49,981 nt of DNA from Betaproteobacteria bacterium (GTDB taxonomy: Bacteria; Pseudomonadota; Gammaproteobacteria; Burkholderiales; SG8-41), in assembly GCA_025356695.1 (NCBI GenBank), contig JANXSE010000119.1, forward strand, positions 1 to 49,981, written 5' to 3'. A program made the translations under genes and the position numbers. The notes under the pieces are model-generated. The model was not told the DNA's origin. It searched no databases and saw nothing but the letters and a program-made list of their open reading frames with translations. This document shows positions 16,290 through 24,717 of this stretch, in pieces (position 1 is the first letter of the stretch; each line of letters opens with the position of its first letter).

Positions 16290-17273
16290 ATGCTCAACCG
16301 CCTCTCCGATCTGGTACGACTGCGCGCCTACGCCGATCTGCTGGTACAGCCGGTCGGCCGCGCGGCCACCGTCTCGCTGGCCAACCTCGAAGTCGGCAGC
16401 CATGTCAGCGCGCTGATCGAACTGGCACGTGCCGACGGCACGGTGCGCGCGAATATCGACGGGCATCCGTTCGAACTGCGGCTGCCATTCAACGCGCGCG
16501 CCGGCGACACTATCGCCATGCAGGTGGCGGCGCGTGAACCGCAGCTACGCTTCACGCTGGAAGCGGGCAGCGATGCGGCGCCGCAAGCCGCGTCGCTGAG
16601 CGAAACGGCGCGTTTCATCACCGCGCTGCTCGCGGAAAGCGAAAAACTGCCAGTCACCACAGCCGCCGCTGCAGGTGTGCCGCTGCTAGACGAGCCGCCG
16701 ACCGACAGCCGCCTCATCGCCCACGCGCTGAAAAGCGCGCTGGCCGACAGCGGCATGTTCTACGAATCGCACCTGGCGCAATGGGTCGCGGAGGAACGCC
16801 CGCTCGCCGCCCTGCTGCGCGAGCCGCAGGCGCAACTCGCGCCGCTCGATGCGGAACCGAAAGCCGAAATGACGACGGCGGGCACACCGCTGCTGAAGGA
16901 ACTGCCGGTGCATCGCGATGCCCTGACGGTGGTACGACAGCAACTCGAAACGCTGGAAACACAGCAGGTGATGTGGCAGGGCACCCTGTGGCCCGGGCAG
17001 ACCATCGAGTGGCAGGTCGGCGAAGACCAATCGCGTGAAAACGCGCCGGCCGCCGAGCGCGAGTGGCAGTCGCATCTGCGACTATCAATGCCGCGCCTGG
17101 GCGGCATCGACGCGGCGCTGACGGTATCGTCACGCGGCGTGCGCATCAATCTGCGCGCGACTTCGGAAGACAGCGCAGCGATGCTTGAGGACAACCGGCA
17201 AAGCCTGCGCGAAGGTCTGACAAAGGCCGGCGTGAAAACACTGGGCATCGGGGTGGTCTATGCCGGCAGCTAA
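16290..17273 (+). CDS. FliK-like hook-length control protein (second copy)
   Basis: A 327-residue protein whose C-terminal ~90 residues match the FliK C-domain (Flg_hook): EWQSHLRLSMPRLGGIDAAL, RGVRINLRATSEDSAAML, then LREGLTKAGVKTLGI. FliK senses hook length and flips FlhB from hook to filament export. The N-terminal part has a beta-rich segment (about 20-90) rather than the long Ala/Pro ruler seen in the main FliK at 28260, so it may not act as a ruler. It overlaps the next gene, an orphan FlhB C-domain, by 14 bp, which argues that the two proteins act together. The exact role is not established. Confidence 0.85.
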   Translation: MLNRLSDLVRLRAYADLLVQPVGRAATVSLANLEVGSHVSALIELARADGTVRANIDGHPFELRLPFNARAGDTIAMQVAAREPQLRFTLEAGSDAAPQAASLSETARFITALLAESEKLPVTTAAAAGVPLLDEPPTDSRLIAHALKSALADSGMFYESHLAQWVAEERPLAALLREPQAQLAPLDAEPKAEMTTAGTPLLKELPVHRDALTVVRQQLETLETQQVMWQGTLWPGQTIEWQVGEDQSRENAPAAEREWQSHLRLSMPRLGGIDAALTVSSRGVRINLRATSEDSAAMLEDNRQSLREGLTKAGVKTLGIGVVYAGS

Positions 17274-17568
17274 TCCGCGCCAGACCGCCGTTGCCCTGGC
17301 CTACGACGGCAGCAACGGCGCGCCGCGCGTAGCCGCCAAGGGCCGCGGCCTGATTGCGCAGAACATCATCGAGAAAGCGCGCGAGTCGGGCATCTACGTG
17401 CATGAATCGCCGCAACTGGTCGCACTGCTGATGCAGGTCGATCTTGACTCGCAGATACCGCAGGAACTGTATATCGCCGTGGCCGAAATGCTGGCATGGC
17501 TCTACCGCCTTGAAACGGCCGGCACGGCGGGCGCGCCGGTCGAGCCGCAACGCACAAAACAACGCTGA
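17260..17568 (+). CDS. Orphan FlhB C-terminal-domain protein (FlhX-like)
   Basis: A 102-residue soluble protein that aligns by eye with the cytoplasmic domain of FlhB/YscU export-switch proteins and lacks the membrane part. The start NPRQTAVALAYD corresponds to the autocleavage region NPTHYAVALKYD of FlhB: Asn-Pro is kept but the Thr-His is Arg-Gln, so normal self-cleavage chemistry is doubtful. It also has APRVAAKGRGLIAQNIIEKA and a C-terminal helix like that of FlhB. Its first residues coincide with the natural cleavage point, so it resembles a pre-cleaved FlhB fragment. It overlaps the FliK-like gene by 14 bp. Full-length flhB is not in the window. Confidence 0.88.
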   Translation: MPAANPRQTAVALAYDGSNGAPRVAAKGRGLIAQNIIEKARESGIYVHESPQLVALLMQVDLDSQIPQELYIAVAEMLAWLYRLETAGTAGAPVEPQRTKQR

Positions 17569-17612
17569 AAAAACCCGCCTGTTCGACGGTTCGCGCGCAC
17601 TGCCACGTCGCT

Positions 17613-17622
17613 AGACTAGTCT
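17613..17622. promoter_or_regulatory. Palindrome upstream of the ycgR-like gene
   Basis: The perfect 10-bp palindrome AGACTAGTCT lies 36 bp before the PilZ-protein start in a 90-bp gap that should contain its promoter. It may be an operator or overlap the -10; there is no further support. Confidence 0.25.
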
Positions 17623-17658
17623 GAAAATCGCCTCGAACGCAAACACGGACGGATCATC

Positions 17659-18435
17659 ATGCTCAACGTCGCCACCCGCGCCACCGAAGTCGAAGCGCCC
17701 GAACTCACCGACCACAATCAATACACGGTCGCGTCGCGGCTTGAAATTACGCAGATACTCACGTCGATTATGCGCCAGAGCGCATTGATCACGGCATCTC
17801 CCGGCGGCGATGGTTTTTTTCTGACGTCGATCGTCGCAGTCGACGAAGAAAACGACACCCTGCTGATCGAATGCGCGCGCCAGCAGCAACAGACCGAGAT
17901 GATCCTGAAACAGCAGCGCCTGATGTGCAGCACCGCGCTCGACAAGGTGAAAATCCAGTTTCTGTGCGAAGGCATCGAAACCGCCGGCGACGGCCACGAG
18001 ATGTGTTTCAAGATGCGGCTGCCGCGGGAAATGGTGCGCCTGCAAAGACGCGAACATTTCCGCATGACGATCCCGCTCTCGGCACAGGTGAAATGTACGA
18101 TCTCGCCGCAGGAGCAGGACCAGGCAGAACCGGCCCGGATCGAACTCACCCTGCATGACATCAGTTGCGGCGGCATCGCCGTGATGACCCCGTCGGCGCT
18201 GTTCACACCCGAACTCGGCGGTCTCTACAACGTGGTCATCGGCCTGCCGGGCACCGGCGGCGTGGGCGCCAGGGTGCAGGCGCGCAATGCGTTCGCGGTG
18301 ACCATGGCCAACGGCAAGGTCACGCAGCGTTCCGGCTTCGCCTTTGTGCGTCCGGCCGAGAGCCTGCTGGCGACCATCCAGCGCTTCATCATGAATCTCG
18401 AACGCGCGCGCCGCCAGAACGACCGCGAACGCTAG
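17659..18435 (+). CDS. ycgR: YcgR-type c-di-GMP-binding flagellar brake protein
   Basis: A 258-residue cytoplasmic protein with an N-terminal YcgR domain (about 20-122) and a PilZ domain (about 128-245). Both c-di-GMP contact motifs are present: RREHFR at 130-135 (RxxxR type) and DISCGG with Asp167, Ser169 and Gly172 (DxSxxG). In enterics YcgR bound to c-di-GMP slows and biases the flagellar motor. With two GGDEF genes upstream in the same locus it completes a plausible local c-di-GMP circuit. It has a 90-bp gap upstream and probably its own promoter. The symbol is by family, not proven orthology. Confidence 0.93.
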   Translation: MLNVATRATEVEAPELTDHNQYTVASRLEITQILTSIMRQSALITASPGGDGFFLTSIVAVDEENDTLLIECARQQQQTEMILKQQRLMCSTALDKVKIQFLCEGIETAGDGHEMCFKMRLPREMVRLQRREHFRMTIPLSAQVKCTISPQEQDQAEPARIELTLHDISCGGIAVMTPSALFTPELGGLYNVVIGLPGTGGVGARVQARNAFAVTMANGKVTQRSGFAFVRPAESLLATIQRFIMNLERARRQNDRER

Positions 18436-18541
18436 GCGGCCGCCCCCGCGCGTTTTGCGGCGCCCGCCCTGCGCTCTCAAGTATTCGCCTGCCGCTGCCG
18501 TTGACTTGCGGTACGACAGACCCTTACCGCGCAAAACCGCC

Positions 18542-21466
18542 ATGCCGCCATTCAATCCACCGGACTTGCTTGCCCTGCTCAGGAGCCTGCGCTGCCTGCT
18601 GCGGCCGGCGTTCGCCATCTATGCGGCCATGCTCGCGGCATTCGTCGCACTGGGCGCCTACGTGCTCTACGATGCGCAGGCGCGCGAGACCCAGGCCGCG
18701 CTGGCCAATGCCGACAATCTGGCGCGCGTGTTCGCCGAACGCTTCGAGGGCACGCTGCGCCGCATCGACGGCGATCTCAAACAGTTCGTCGCCTTTCTGC
18801 CGCCGGACGCCCTGAGCGAAGCCGGTGCGAAACGATATCGAAAACAATACGAGGAAGAGTTCCGACTGATCCTTGACAACTTTCCGGAAATATCCAGCCG
18901 CAATGTCGTCAATGCCCGCGGCGACACCGTCTATCGCGTCGGTGCGCCCTCGCCGGTCCGGAATTTCAGCGATCGCGACTGGTTTATCGCGCTGCGCGAC
19001 ACGCCCGGCCTGCTGCTGGTCATTTCAGATGTCATCACCGCGCGCGCCAGCCTCAAACCAACCATCGTTGTCGCCCGTGCGATCCGCGACGCAAATGGCC
19101 GTTTTCTCGGCAGTGCCAATGCGACTCTGAATCTGGAAACGATACACAACCTGATTGGCTCGCTGAATCTGGGTGCGCACGGGATCATCAACGTGCGCCG
19201 CACCGATATCAGCAAACTGGTGCTGCGCTATCCGGCGGCCCCCGAGCAAATCAACACCCCGTCGAGAAATCGTAATTCATCGCTCGTTACAAACGGCGCA
19301 AAATCCGGGCGCTATATATCGGCTTCGACGATCGACGGCATCGAACGCGCACTCGCCTTCCGTGTCCTCAACAACTATCCGTTTTATGTCACTGTCGGCC
19401 TTGCCGCCGACGATTATCTGGCGGAATGGCGAAAGACCGCCTGGTTCTCCGCCCTCGTCGCACTCGCCCTGATGCTCGCCGTCACCGCCTTCGTCGTGCT
19501 GCGCATCCGCAGCGAAGCACGCCTGTCAATACTCGCCAAACGCCTCAAGGCCGGCGAGGTCGCGCTGCGCGCCAACGAACAGTTTCTGCGCGACGTCATC
19601 GAATCGGCCTCCGACGGCATCCTCGTCGAGGACACGCAGGGACGCGTGCGCGCCCTCAACCGGTGCTTCCAGTCCATGTGGAAGCTGCCGCCGGATGCAG
19701 TGACAACGGCGACGCGCGGCGACATCGAACTGCACATGGCCGGCCAGCTGGTCAATCCGAAGACACTGCCGCTGGCGGCCGTGCTGCCCGACTCCGCCGA
19801 GGTGCAGCGCCTGCGCGCGATCGAACTGAACGACGGCCGGCGGATCGAGACCTTCGTCAGCCATTTTCTGCACGAGGGCCGCAGCGAAGGGCGCGTCTGG
19901 ACATTCCACGATGTCACCGAAAGCAAACGGACACTGCGGCTGTATCGCAGCATCATCGAATCGTCGGCCGACGCCTTTGTCGCCTTCGACGACAATCTGC
20001 ACATCACCGCGTGGAGCACGCGCGCCGCAAAGATCTTCGACATTCACGAGAGCAAGGCGCTGGGCCAATTGCTGGCCGCAACGATCATTCCCGGCGCCGA
20101 CGAGGCGTCTGGCGCGGTGCACCAGGCGCTGGTCGCCATCGCAGCGGGCAACGCTGCCAGCCTGCGCCCCGTGCAGCGCATCACGGCGCGGCACGGCAAC
20201 GGGCGAGAATTTCCGGCCGAAATCCAGATCAGCGGATACCGCATGGGGGATCGCTGGCAGTACACCAGTTTTCTGCGCGACATTTCGACGCGCCTGCGCG
20301 AGGAAGAACAGGTCGCGCAGGCGCAGAAATTCGAGGCCATCGGACAGTTGACCGGCGGCCTCGCGCACGACTTCAACAATCTTCTGGGCATCATCATCGG
20401 CAGTCTCGACCTGATCGGCGAGGATTTTACCGGTGACCGCGAATTGTTCGATGCCGCCACCTCGGCGGCACTGCGCGGCGCCGAGGTAACGCGCTCGCTG
20501 CTGGCTGTGGCGCGCCGGCAACAATTGTCGCCGCGCGACGTCAACATCGACACCCTGCTGCTCGAACTCGCGCCGCTGCTGCGGCACACCGTGGGCAAGG
20601 GCATCGAGGTCGAAATCCGCGCGCTGGCGGACGGCGCCGTCGTCAACATCGATGCCGGCGGTTTCAACAATGCGCTCATCAATCTGGTCATCAATGCGCG
20701 CGATGCCATGCCCGGCGGCGGCCGCCTGACGATCAGCGCGGCGCTGCCCGCGGCAGATGAAATTGCGGTCGACCACGCGGCGCACCGCGTGCTTATTCGC
20801 GTCGAGGACGACGGTTGCGGCATGGCACCCGAGGTCGCCGCGCGCGCCTTCGATCCGTTTTTCACGACGAAACCGCGCGGCAAGGGCACCGGGCTCGGAT
20901 TAGCGATGGTTTACGGTTTTGCGCACCAGTCCGGCGGCACAGTCACGCTGACGAGCCGGCCGAACGCCGGCACCGCCGTCGAACTGCAACTGCCGCGACG
21001 GCCCGTCGTCGCCACTGCGGCCGTCGTACATGCGTTGCCGGTGGTGGCTGCGCCGCAGACGGCGCAGCACACGCGCGTACTACTGGTGGACGACGAGCCC
21101 GATCTCTTGCGCGTGACGGGCCAGTGGCTCGGCAGCCTCGGTTACGAGGTCGTCGCCGAAACCGACGCGCGGCGCGCCGCGGCGCTCCTCGAGACGGCGC
21201 GATTCGACGCGCTGGTCAGCGATGTTGTGATGCCCTTCGGGATCAACGGCGTCGAACTCGCCGATCGCGCAACACGCTGCCAGCCGCACATCGCGGTGGT
21301 GCTGGTATCCGGCTTCGCCGACGGGCTGTCCGGGCGCAACAGCGAAAAATACCGGCTGCTCGACAAGCCCTTCGGCAAATCGCAACTGCAACAGGCCCTG
21401 CGCGCAGCCATCGAACAGGCGCAGGCCGCCGACACCATGCGCCCGGCGCGCAAAACGGCCGCCTGA
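18542..21466 (+). CDS. dCACHE-PAS-PAS hybrid sensor histidine kinase
   Basis: A 974-residue inner-membrane kinase. TM1 is at about 23-44 and TM2 at about 300-320. The periplasmic region between them has the dCACHE signature NFSDRDWF (141-148), suggesting binding of a small ligand such as an amino or organic acid. Two PAS domains follow (about 345-460 and 465-585), then HisKA with His609 in GGLAHDFNNLLGIIIGSLDL, HATPase_c (NLVINARDAMPGGG; DDGCGM; KGTGLGLAMVYG) and a C-terminal receiver (about 855-965; DDEP, Asp in LVSDVVMP, Lys in LLDKPFG). The ATG at 18542 precedes the hydrophobic start; the frame extends upstream only to a TTG without a ribosome site. A REC-HATPase protein follows 27 bp later and is the likely partner. 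Confidence 0.94.
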   Translation: MPPFNPPDLLALLRSLRCLLRPAFAIYAAMLAAFVALGAYVLYDAQARETQAALANADNLARVFAERFEGTLRRIDGDLKQFVAFLPPDALSEAGAKRYRKQYEEEFRLILDNFPEISSRNVVNARGDTVYRVGAPSPVRNFSDRDWFIALRDTPGLLLVISDVITARASLKPTIVVARAIRDANGRFLGSANATLNLETIHNLIGSLNLGAHGIINVRRTDISKLVLRYPAAPEQINTPSRNRNSSLVTNGAKSGRYISASTIDGIERALAFRVLNNYPFYVTVGLAADDYLAEWRKTAWFSALVALALMLAVTAFVVLRIRSEARLSILAKRLKAGEVALRANEQFLRDVIESASDGILVEDTQGRVRALNRCFQSMWKLPPDAVTTATRGDIELHMAGQLVNPKTLPLAAVLPDSAEVQRLRAIELNDGRRIETFVSHFLHEGRSEGRVWTFHDVTESKRTLRLYRSIIESSADAFVAFDDNLHITAWSTRAAKIFDIHESKALGQLLAATIIPGADEASGAVHQALVAIAAGNAASLRPVQRITARHGNGREFPAEIQISGYRMGDRWQYTSFLRDISTRLREEEQVAQAQKFEAIGQLTGGLAHDFNNLLGIIIGSLDLIGEDFTGDRELFDAATSAALRGAEVTRSLLAVARRQQLSPRDVNIDTLLLELAPLLRHTVGKGIEVEIRALADGAVVNIDAGGFNNALINLVINARDAMPGGGRLTISAALPAADEIAVDHAAHRVLIRVEDDGCGMAPEVAARAFDPFFTTKPRGKGTGLGLAMVYGFAHQSGGTVTLTSRPNAGTAVELQLPRRPVVATAAVVHALPVVAAPQTAQHTRVLLVDDEPDLLRVTGQWLGSLGYEVVAETDARRAAALLETARFDALVSDVVMPFGINGVELADRATRCQPHIAVVLVSGFADGLSGRNSEKYRLLDKPFGKSQLQQALRAAIEQAQAADTMRPARKTAA

Positions 21467-21493
21467 AATTCATTCATAACCAGGACTATTAAC

Positions 21494-22471
21494 ATGCAAG
21501 AATCCAGCGATACCATCCAGGCTAGGGTACTGGCCGTCGACGACGAGCCGTTCGATCTGCTGTTGATCGACCGCTACCTGTCGCGTTCCGGGTTCGAGGT
21601 CATGCGTGCCAACAGCGGCGCGCACGGCCTGCGCATACTCGAAAAATGCGGCAACGATCTGCCCGAAGTCATCCTGCTCGACCGCATGATGCCGGAGATG
21701 AGCGGCATCGAATTCATGGAACTGCTCGCCGCCAGTCCGCTGCTGCGCGACATTCCGGTGATCATGCAGACCGGCCTCGCCGATCCCGAGCAGATTGCCT
21801 ATGGAATCGCCAAGGGCGCACGCTACTACATCGCCAAACCGTTCACCGGCGACCTGCTGGTGTCGATGGTGCGCTCCGCGGTCAACGACTGCCGCCGCCT
21901 GCGCAGCCTCAACAACTCAAGTGCCGAATTTACGCAAAGCCGCGCGCTGCTGCGCGGTGCACAGTACGAAATTCGCACGCTGGCCGAGGCGCGCGCGCTG
22001 GCCGCGCACCTTGCACAGTACTTCCAGAATCCGCAGCGCGTGCTGTTCGGCCTGGTCGAAATGCTGGTGAACGCGGTCGAACACGGCAATCTCGGCCTCA
22101 GTTACGATGAAAAATCGGTGCTTCTGCGCGGCAGCGGCTGGGAAGCCGAAATCACGCGCCGGCTTGAACTGCCGGAATACCGCGACCGCCGCGTGCGTGT
22201 CGATCTGCGCAAAAAAGAAAACGGCATCAGCGTCACCATCTGCGATGAAGGCCGCGGCTTCGACTGGCAGCAATACCTTGAGATCCAGCCCGAACGCGTG
22301 TTCGACCTGCACGGCCGCGGCATCGCCATGAGCCGCATCACCAGTTTCGACGCGGTTGAATTCCGTGGTTGCGGCAATGAAGTGGAATTGACCGTGAACT
22401 ACGCAGGCGAAGCTGCAGCGGGCGACGATTGCGCGACAACAAGCGCCACCAATATCTCGCAAGCGGCATAA
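21494..22471 (+). CDS. Response regulator fused to RsbW/SpoIIAB-like HATPase
   Basis: A 325-residue cytoplasmic protein: receiver domain (about 10-130; DDEP at 16-19, phospho-acceptor Asp63 in ILLDRMMPEMSG, Lys in YYIAKPFTG) and a C-terminal HATPase_c_2-type domain (about 155-305; FGLVEMLVNAVEHGNLG as N-box, CDEGRGFDWQQY as G1, DLHGRGIAMSRI as G2). There is no His-phosphotransfer domain, so it is not a histidine kinase; the ATPase domain is of the anti-sigma/serine-kinase class. Compared with Pseudomonas HsbR (REC-PP2C-RsbW), the phosphatase domain is missing. It follows the hybrid kinase by 27 bp and probably takes phosphate from it. The output partner (an anti-anti-sigma STAS protein or FlgM-like factor) is not adjacent. 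Confidence 0.9.
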   Translation: MQESSDTIQARVLAVDDEPFDLLLIDRYLSRSGFEVMRANSGAHGLRILEKCGNDLPEVILLDRMMPEMSGIEFMELLAASPLLRDIPVIMQTGLADPEQIAYGIAKGARYYIAKPFTGDLLVSMVRSAVNDCRRLRSLNNSSAEFTQSRALLRGAQYEIRTLAEARALAAHLAQYFQNPQRVLFGLVEMLVNAVEHGNLGLSYDEKSVLLRGSGWEAEITRRLELPEYRDRRVRVDLRKKENGISVTICDEGRGFDWQQYLEIQPERVFDLHGRGIAMSRITSFDAVEFRGCGNEVELTVNYAGEAAAGDDCATTSATNISQAA

Positions 22472-22490
22472 GCAGAGCCCGCGCGCAAAG

Positions 22491-22513
22491 CAAAAGCGCC
22501 GCAAACGCGGCGC
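22491..22513 (-). terminator. Terminator downstream of fliE
   Basis: GCGCCGC (22496-22502), loop AAAC, GCGGCGC (22507-22513): a perfect 7-bp stem. Read on the minus strand it is followed by TTTTGCTTT. It lies between convergent genes and may also slow plus-strand transcription, though that side has no T-tract. Confidence 0.6.
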
Positions 22514-22540
22514 CCCACCCCTCAATCCTGAATCCTGCTT

Positions 22541-22885
22541 CTAGATCTGCATGTTCATGATGTCGTGATAGGCCGACACCAGTTTGTTGCGCACCTGCAC
22601 GGTCTGCTGGAACGAAATATTGGCTTTCTGGATCGACACCATCACGTCCTGCAGACTGGTGTCAGTCGCACCCAGTTCAAAATCGCGCGATTTCTGCACC
22701 GCCGACTGCTGCATGTTGTTGACCTGGTCGAGCGAGGCTTTGAGCATGTTGGCGAAGTCGGTGCCCTTGGCGCCGCCTGCGGCGGCCGCGCCGCCGACAC
22801 CCCCGGCGCGGGCGGTACTGCCGCTGGCCAGCGCGGCAGCGGTTCGCATTTGCCCGAGAATCTGGTCAAGTCCTTTGATTTCCAT
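22541..22885 (-). CDS. fliE: Flagellar hook-basal body protein FliE
   Basis: A 114-residue rod/MS-ring junction protein. The C-terminal half is conserved: FANMLKASLDQVNNMQQSA and VMVSIQKANISFQQTVQVRNKLVSAYHDIMNMQI (split here by family pattern). An Ala/Gly-rich stretch (about 25-45) precedes it. The start at 22885 is chosen because GGAGG lies upstream and MEIKGLDQIL is the usual N-terminus; the frame upstream is open but unlikely to be translated. It stands alone on the minus strand, divergent from fliF across about 200 bp, and ends in a hairpin terminator. Confidence 0.95.
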   Translation of the reverse strand: MEIKGLDQILGQMRTAAALASGSTARAGGVGGAAAAGGAKGTDFANMLKASLDQVNNMQQSAVQKSRDFELGATDTSLQDVMVSIQKANISFQQTVQVRNKLVSAYHDIMNMQI

Positions 22886-23088
22886 GCCGTTAACCTCCGC
22901 GCAACTGTTGCTTACGATGAATGACAGAGTAGCAGCGGGGGCCGCTCCGGCGCCGTGCAAATAGACGGGGAAATGCCGCCCTTTTTGCGGCTTAACGGCG
23001 CAGCCGAACTCGCATAATCACTCCACAGACCGGAAACCCGGAGACGCGCACCGCGCGCACCGGACTACGGATTTTGCGGAGCAGAAAA
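22886..23088. other. fliE/fliF divergent intergenic region
   Basis: 203 bp with the two promoters expected for early basal-body genes. A hairpin GCCGC-CCTTTTT-GCGGC lies at 22975-22991. I could not identify a sigma-54 or sigma-28 site with correct spacing on either strand. GGAG at 23078-23081 is the fliF ribosome site. Confidence 0.5.
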
Positions 23089-24717
23089 ATGGCGGAAGCA
23101 ACAGCACATACCCTCCCGGCACCGGCCTCGCGCGGCCTGCCCTTTATTTCGCCCCAGCACATCGGCCTGATGTTCTCGGCGGCCACCATGATCGCGATCC
23201 TCGTCGCCGGCTATCTGTGGAGCCAGGCGCCCGAATACCGCGTGCTCTACGGCAACCTGCCAGACCGCGACGGCGGCGCGGTGGTGGCGGCGCTGCAGCA
23301 GATGAACATTCCGTACAAATTCGCCGACGGTGGCGCGCTGATGGTGGCCTCGGCGCAAATCCACGAAACGCGCCTGCGTCTGGCTGCACAGGGTCTGCCC
23401 AAGGCAGGCCCGATGGGCTTCGAACTGATGGAGACGCAAAAATTCGGCGTCAGCCAGTTTGCCGAACAGATCAACTACCAGCGCGCGCTCGAAGGCGAAC
23501 TGGCGCGCACGATCCAGACGCTATCCTCTGTGCAGGCCGCGCGCGTGCATCTGGCGCTGTCAAAGCCGTCGGCCTTCATGCGCGAGCAGCCGAAGGCCAG
23601 CGCCTCGGTGCTGCTCAACCTCGCCCCCGGCCGCACGCTCGACAGCACGCAGGTCAGCGCGGTGATCCACCTGGTGTCGAACAGCGTGCCAGAACTCAAT
23701 GCAAAAAATGTCAGCATCGTCGACCAGAACGGCAATCTGCTGAGCACCGAAAGCGGCAGCGACGGGCGCCCCTCGCTCGACCCCAACCAGCTCAAGTACC
23801 GCCAGAGCCTCGAGCAGAACTACATCGCGCGCATCGAATCGATCCTGTCACCGCTGATCGGTTCGGCCAACGTGCGCGCGCAGGTCACCGCCGATCTTGA
23901 TTTCACCGAATCCGAAAACGCCGAGGAAATCCACAAGCCGAATCAGGATGCCGCGGCCGCAGCCATCCGCAGCCAGCAATTGAGCGAATCGAGCTCGTCA
24001 CGCGGCAGCAGTGCCGCAGGCGGCGTGCCCGGTGCGCTGAGCAACCAGCCACCGGCCAATGCCACCGCACCGCTGACCGCGACGGCGCCCGCAGCCGCAA
24101 CGGCAGCCAGCGGCGCGCCGGCACCGGCCGACACGCGCAAGGATTCCACCGTTAATTACGAAGTCGACAAAACAATCCGCCACACGCGCCAGGAACTCGG
24201 CCGCATCAAACGCCTGTCGGTGGCAGTGGTGGTCAATCACAGAAAACAAACCAATAAGGCGGGCAAGGTCAGCTTCACGCCGCTCGCCGAGGCGGAAATC
24301 ACGCAGATCACCAACCTCGTCAGGGAAGTGATGGCCTATGACAAGGAACGCGGCGACACGCTCAGCGTGGCCAACAGCCCGTTCAACGTGCCGGACAAGG
24401 AAGTGCTGCCGGAAACGCCGCTATGGAAACAACCTGACGTGATCGAGAACGCCAAGATGATCGGCAAGAACCTGCTGATCGCCGGCATCCTGCTCTTCCT
24501 CGTCCTGCGCGTGATGCGCCCGATGCTCAAAAATTTCGCCAACGCGGTGACAACACCGCCGCCGCAACATCATTTGCCGCAGGAAATCGGCGGCCCGGGT
24601 GTGCCGCAGATTGAAAGTTTCGAGCAGAACGTCGATCGCGCCAAGAAGATCGCGCGTGAAGACCCCAAAGCAGTAGCCAATGTGGTCAAGGAATGGGTCG
24701 GCGGCAATGGAAAATGA
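23089..24717 (+). CDS. fliF: Flagellar MS-ring protein FliF
   Basis: A 542-residue inner-membrane ring protein. TM1 is at about 27-46 and TM2 near 463-483; between them lie the ring-building motifs, with YRVLYGNLPDRDGGAVVAAL and LELQTYPE-like segments (GMFELME region, FAEQINYQRALEGELARTI). A Ser/Ala/Pro-rich spacer (about 285-350) is the variable periplasmic loop. The C-terminal tail (about 505-542, VDRAKKIAREDPKAVANVVK) is the FliG-binding segment. The ATG at 23089 with GGAG upstream is preferred to an in-frame TTG five codons earlier. Its end overlaps fliG by 11 bp. First gene of the fliFGHIJK run. Confidence 0.97.
   Translation: MAEATAHTLPAPASRGLPFISPQHIGLMFSAATMIAILVAGYLWSQAPEYRVLYGNLPDRDGGAVVAALQQMNIPYKFADGGALMVASAQIHETRLRLAAQGLPKAGPMGFELMETQKFGVSQFAEQINYQRALEGELARTIQTLSSVQAARVHLALSKPSAFMREQPKASASVLLNLAPGRTLDSTQVSAVIHLVSNSVPELNAKNVSIVDQNGNLLSTESGSDGRPSLDPNQLKYRQSLEQNYIARIESILSPLIGSANVRAQVTADLDFTESENAEEIHKPNQDAAAAAIRSQQLSESSSSRGSSAAGGVPGALSNQPPANATAPLTATAPAAATAASGAPAPADTRKDSTVNYEVDKTIRHTRQELGRIKRLSVAVVVNHRKQTNKAGKVSFTPLAEAEITQITNLVREVMAYDKERGDTLSVANSPFNVPDKEVLPETPLWKQPDVIENAKMIGKNLLIAGILLFLVLRVMRPMLKNFANAVTTPPPQHHLPQEIGGPGVPQIESFEQNVDRAKKIAREDPKAVANVVKEWVGGNGK

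Noticed and set aside
16290..17568. A virulence-type injectisome switch (YscU/YscP) instead of flagellar FliK/FlhB relatives
   Set aside because: All neighbours are flagellar, and no needle, secretin or translocon genes are present.
22948..22958. CGGCGCCGTGC as a possible sigma-54 site before fliF
   Set aside because: The GG and GC elements are separated by too few bases (about 6 instead of 10).
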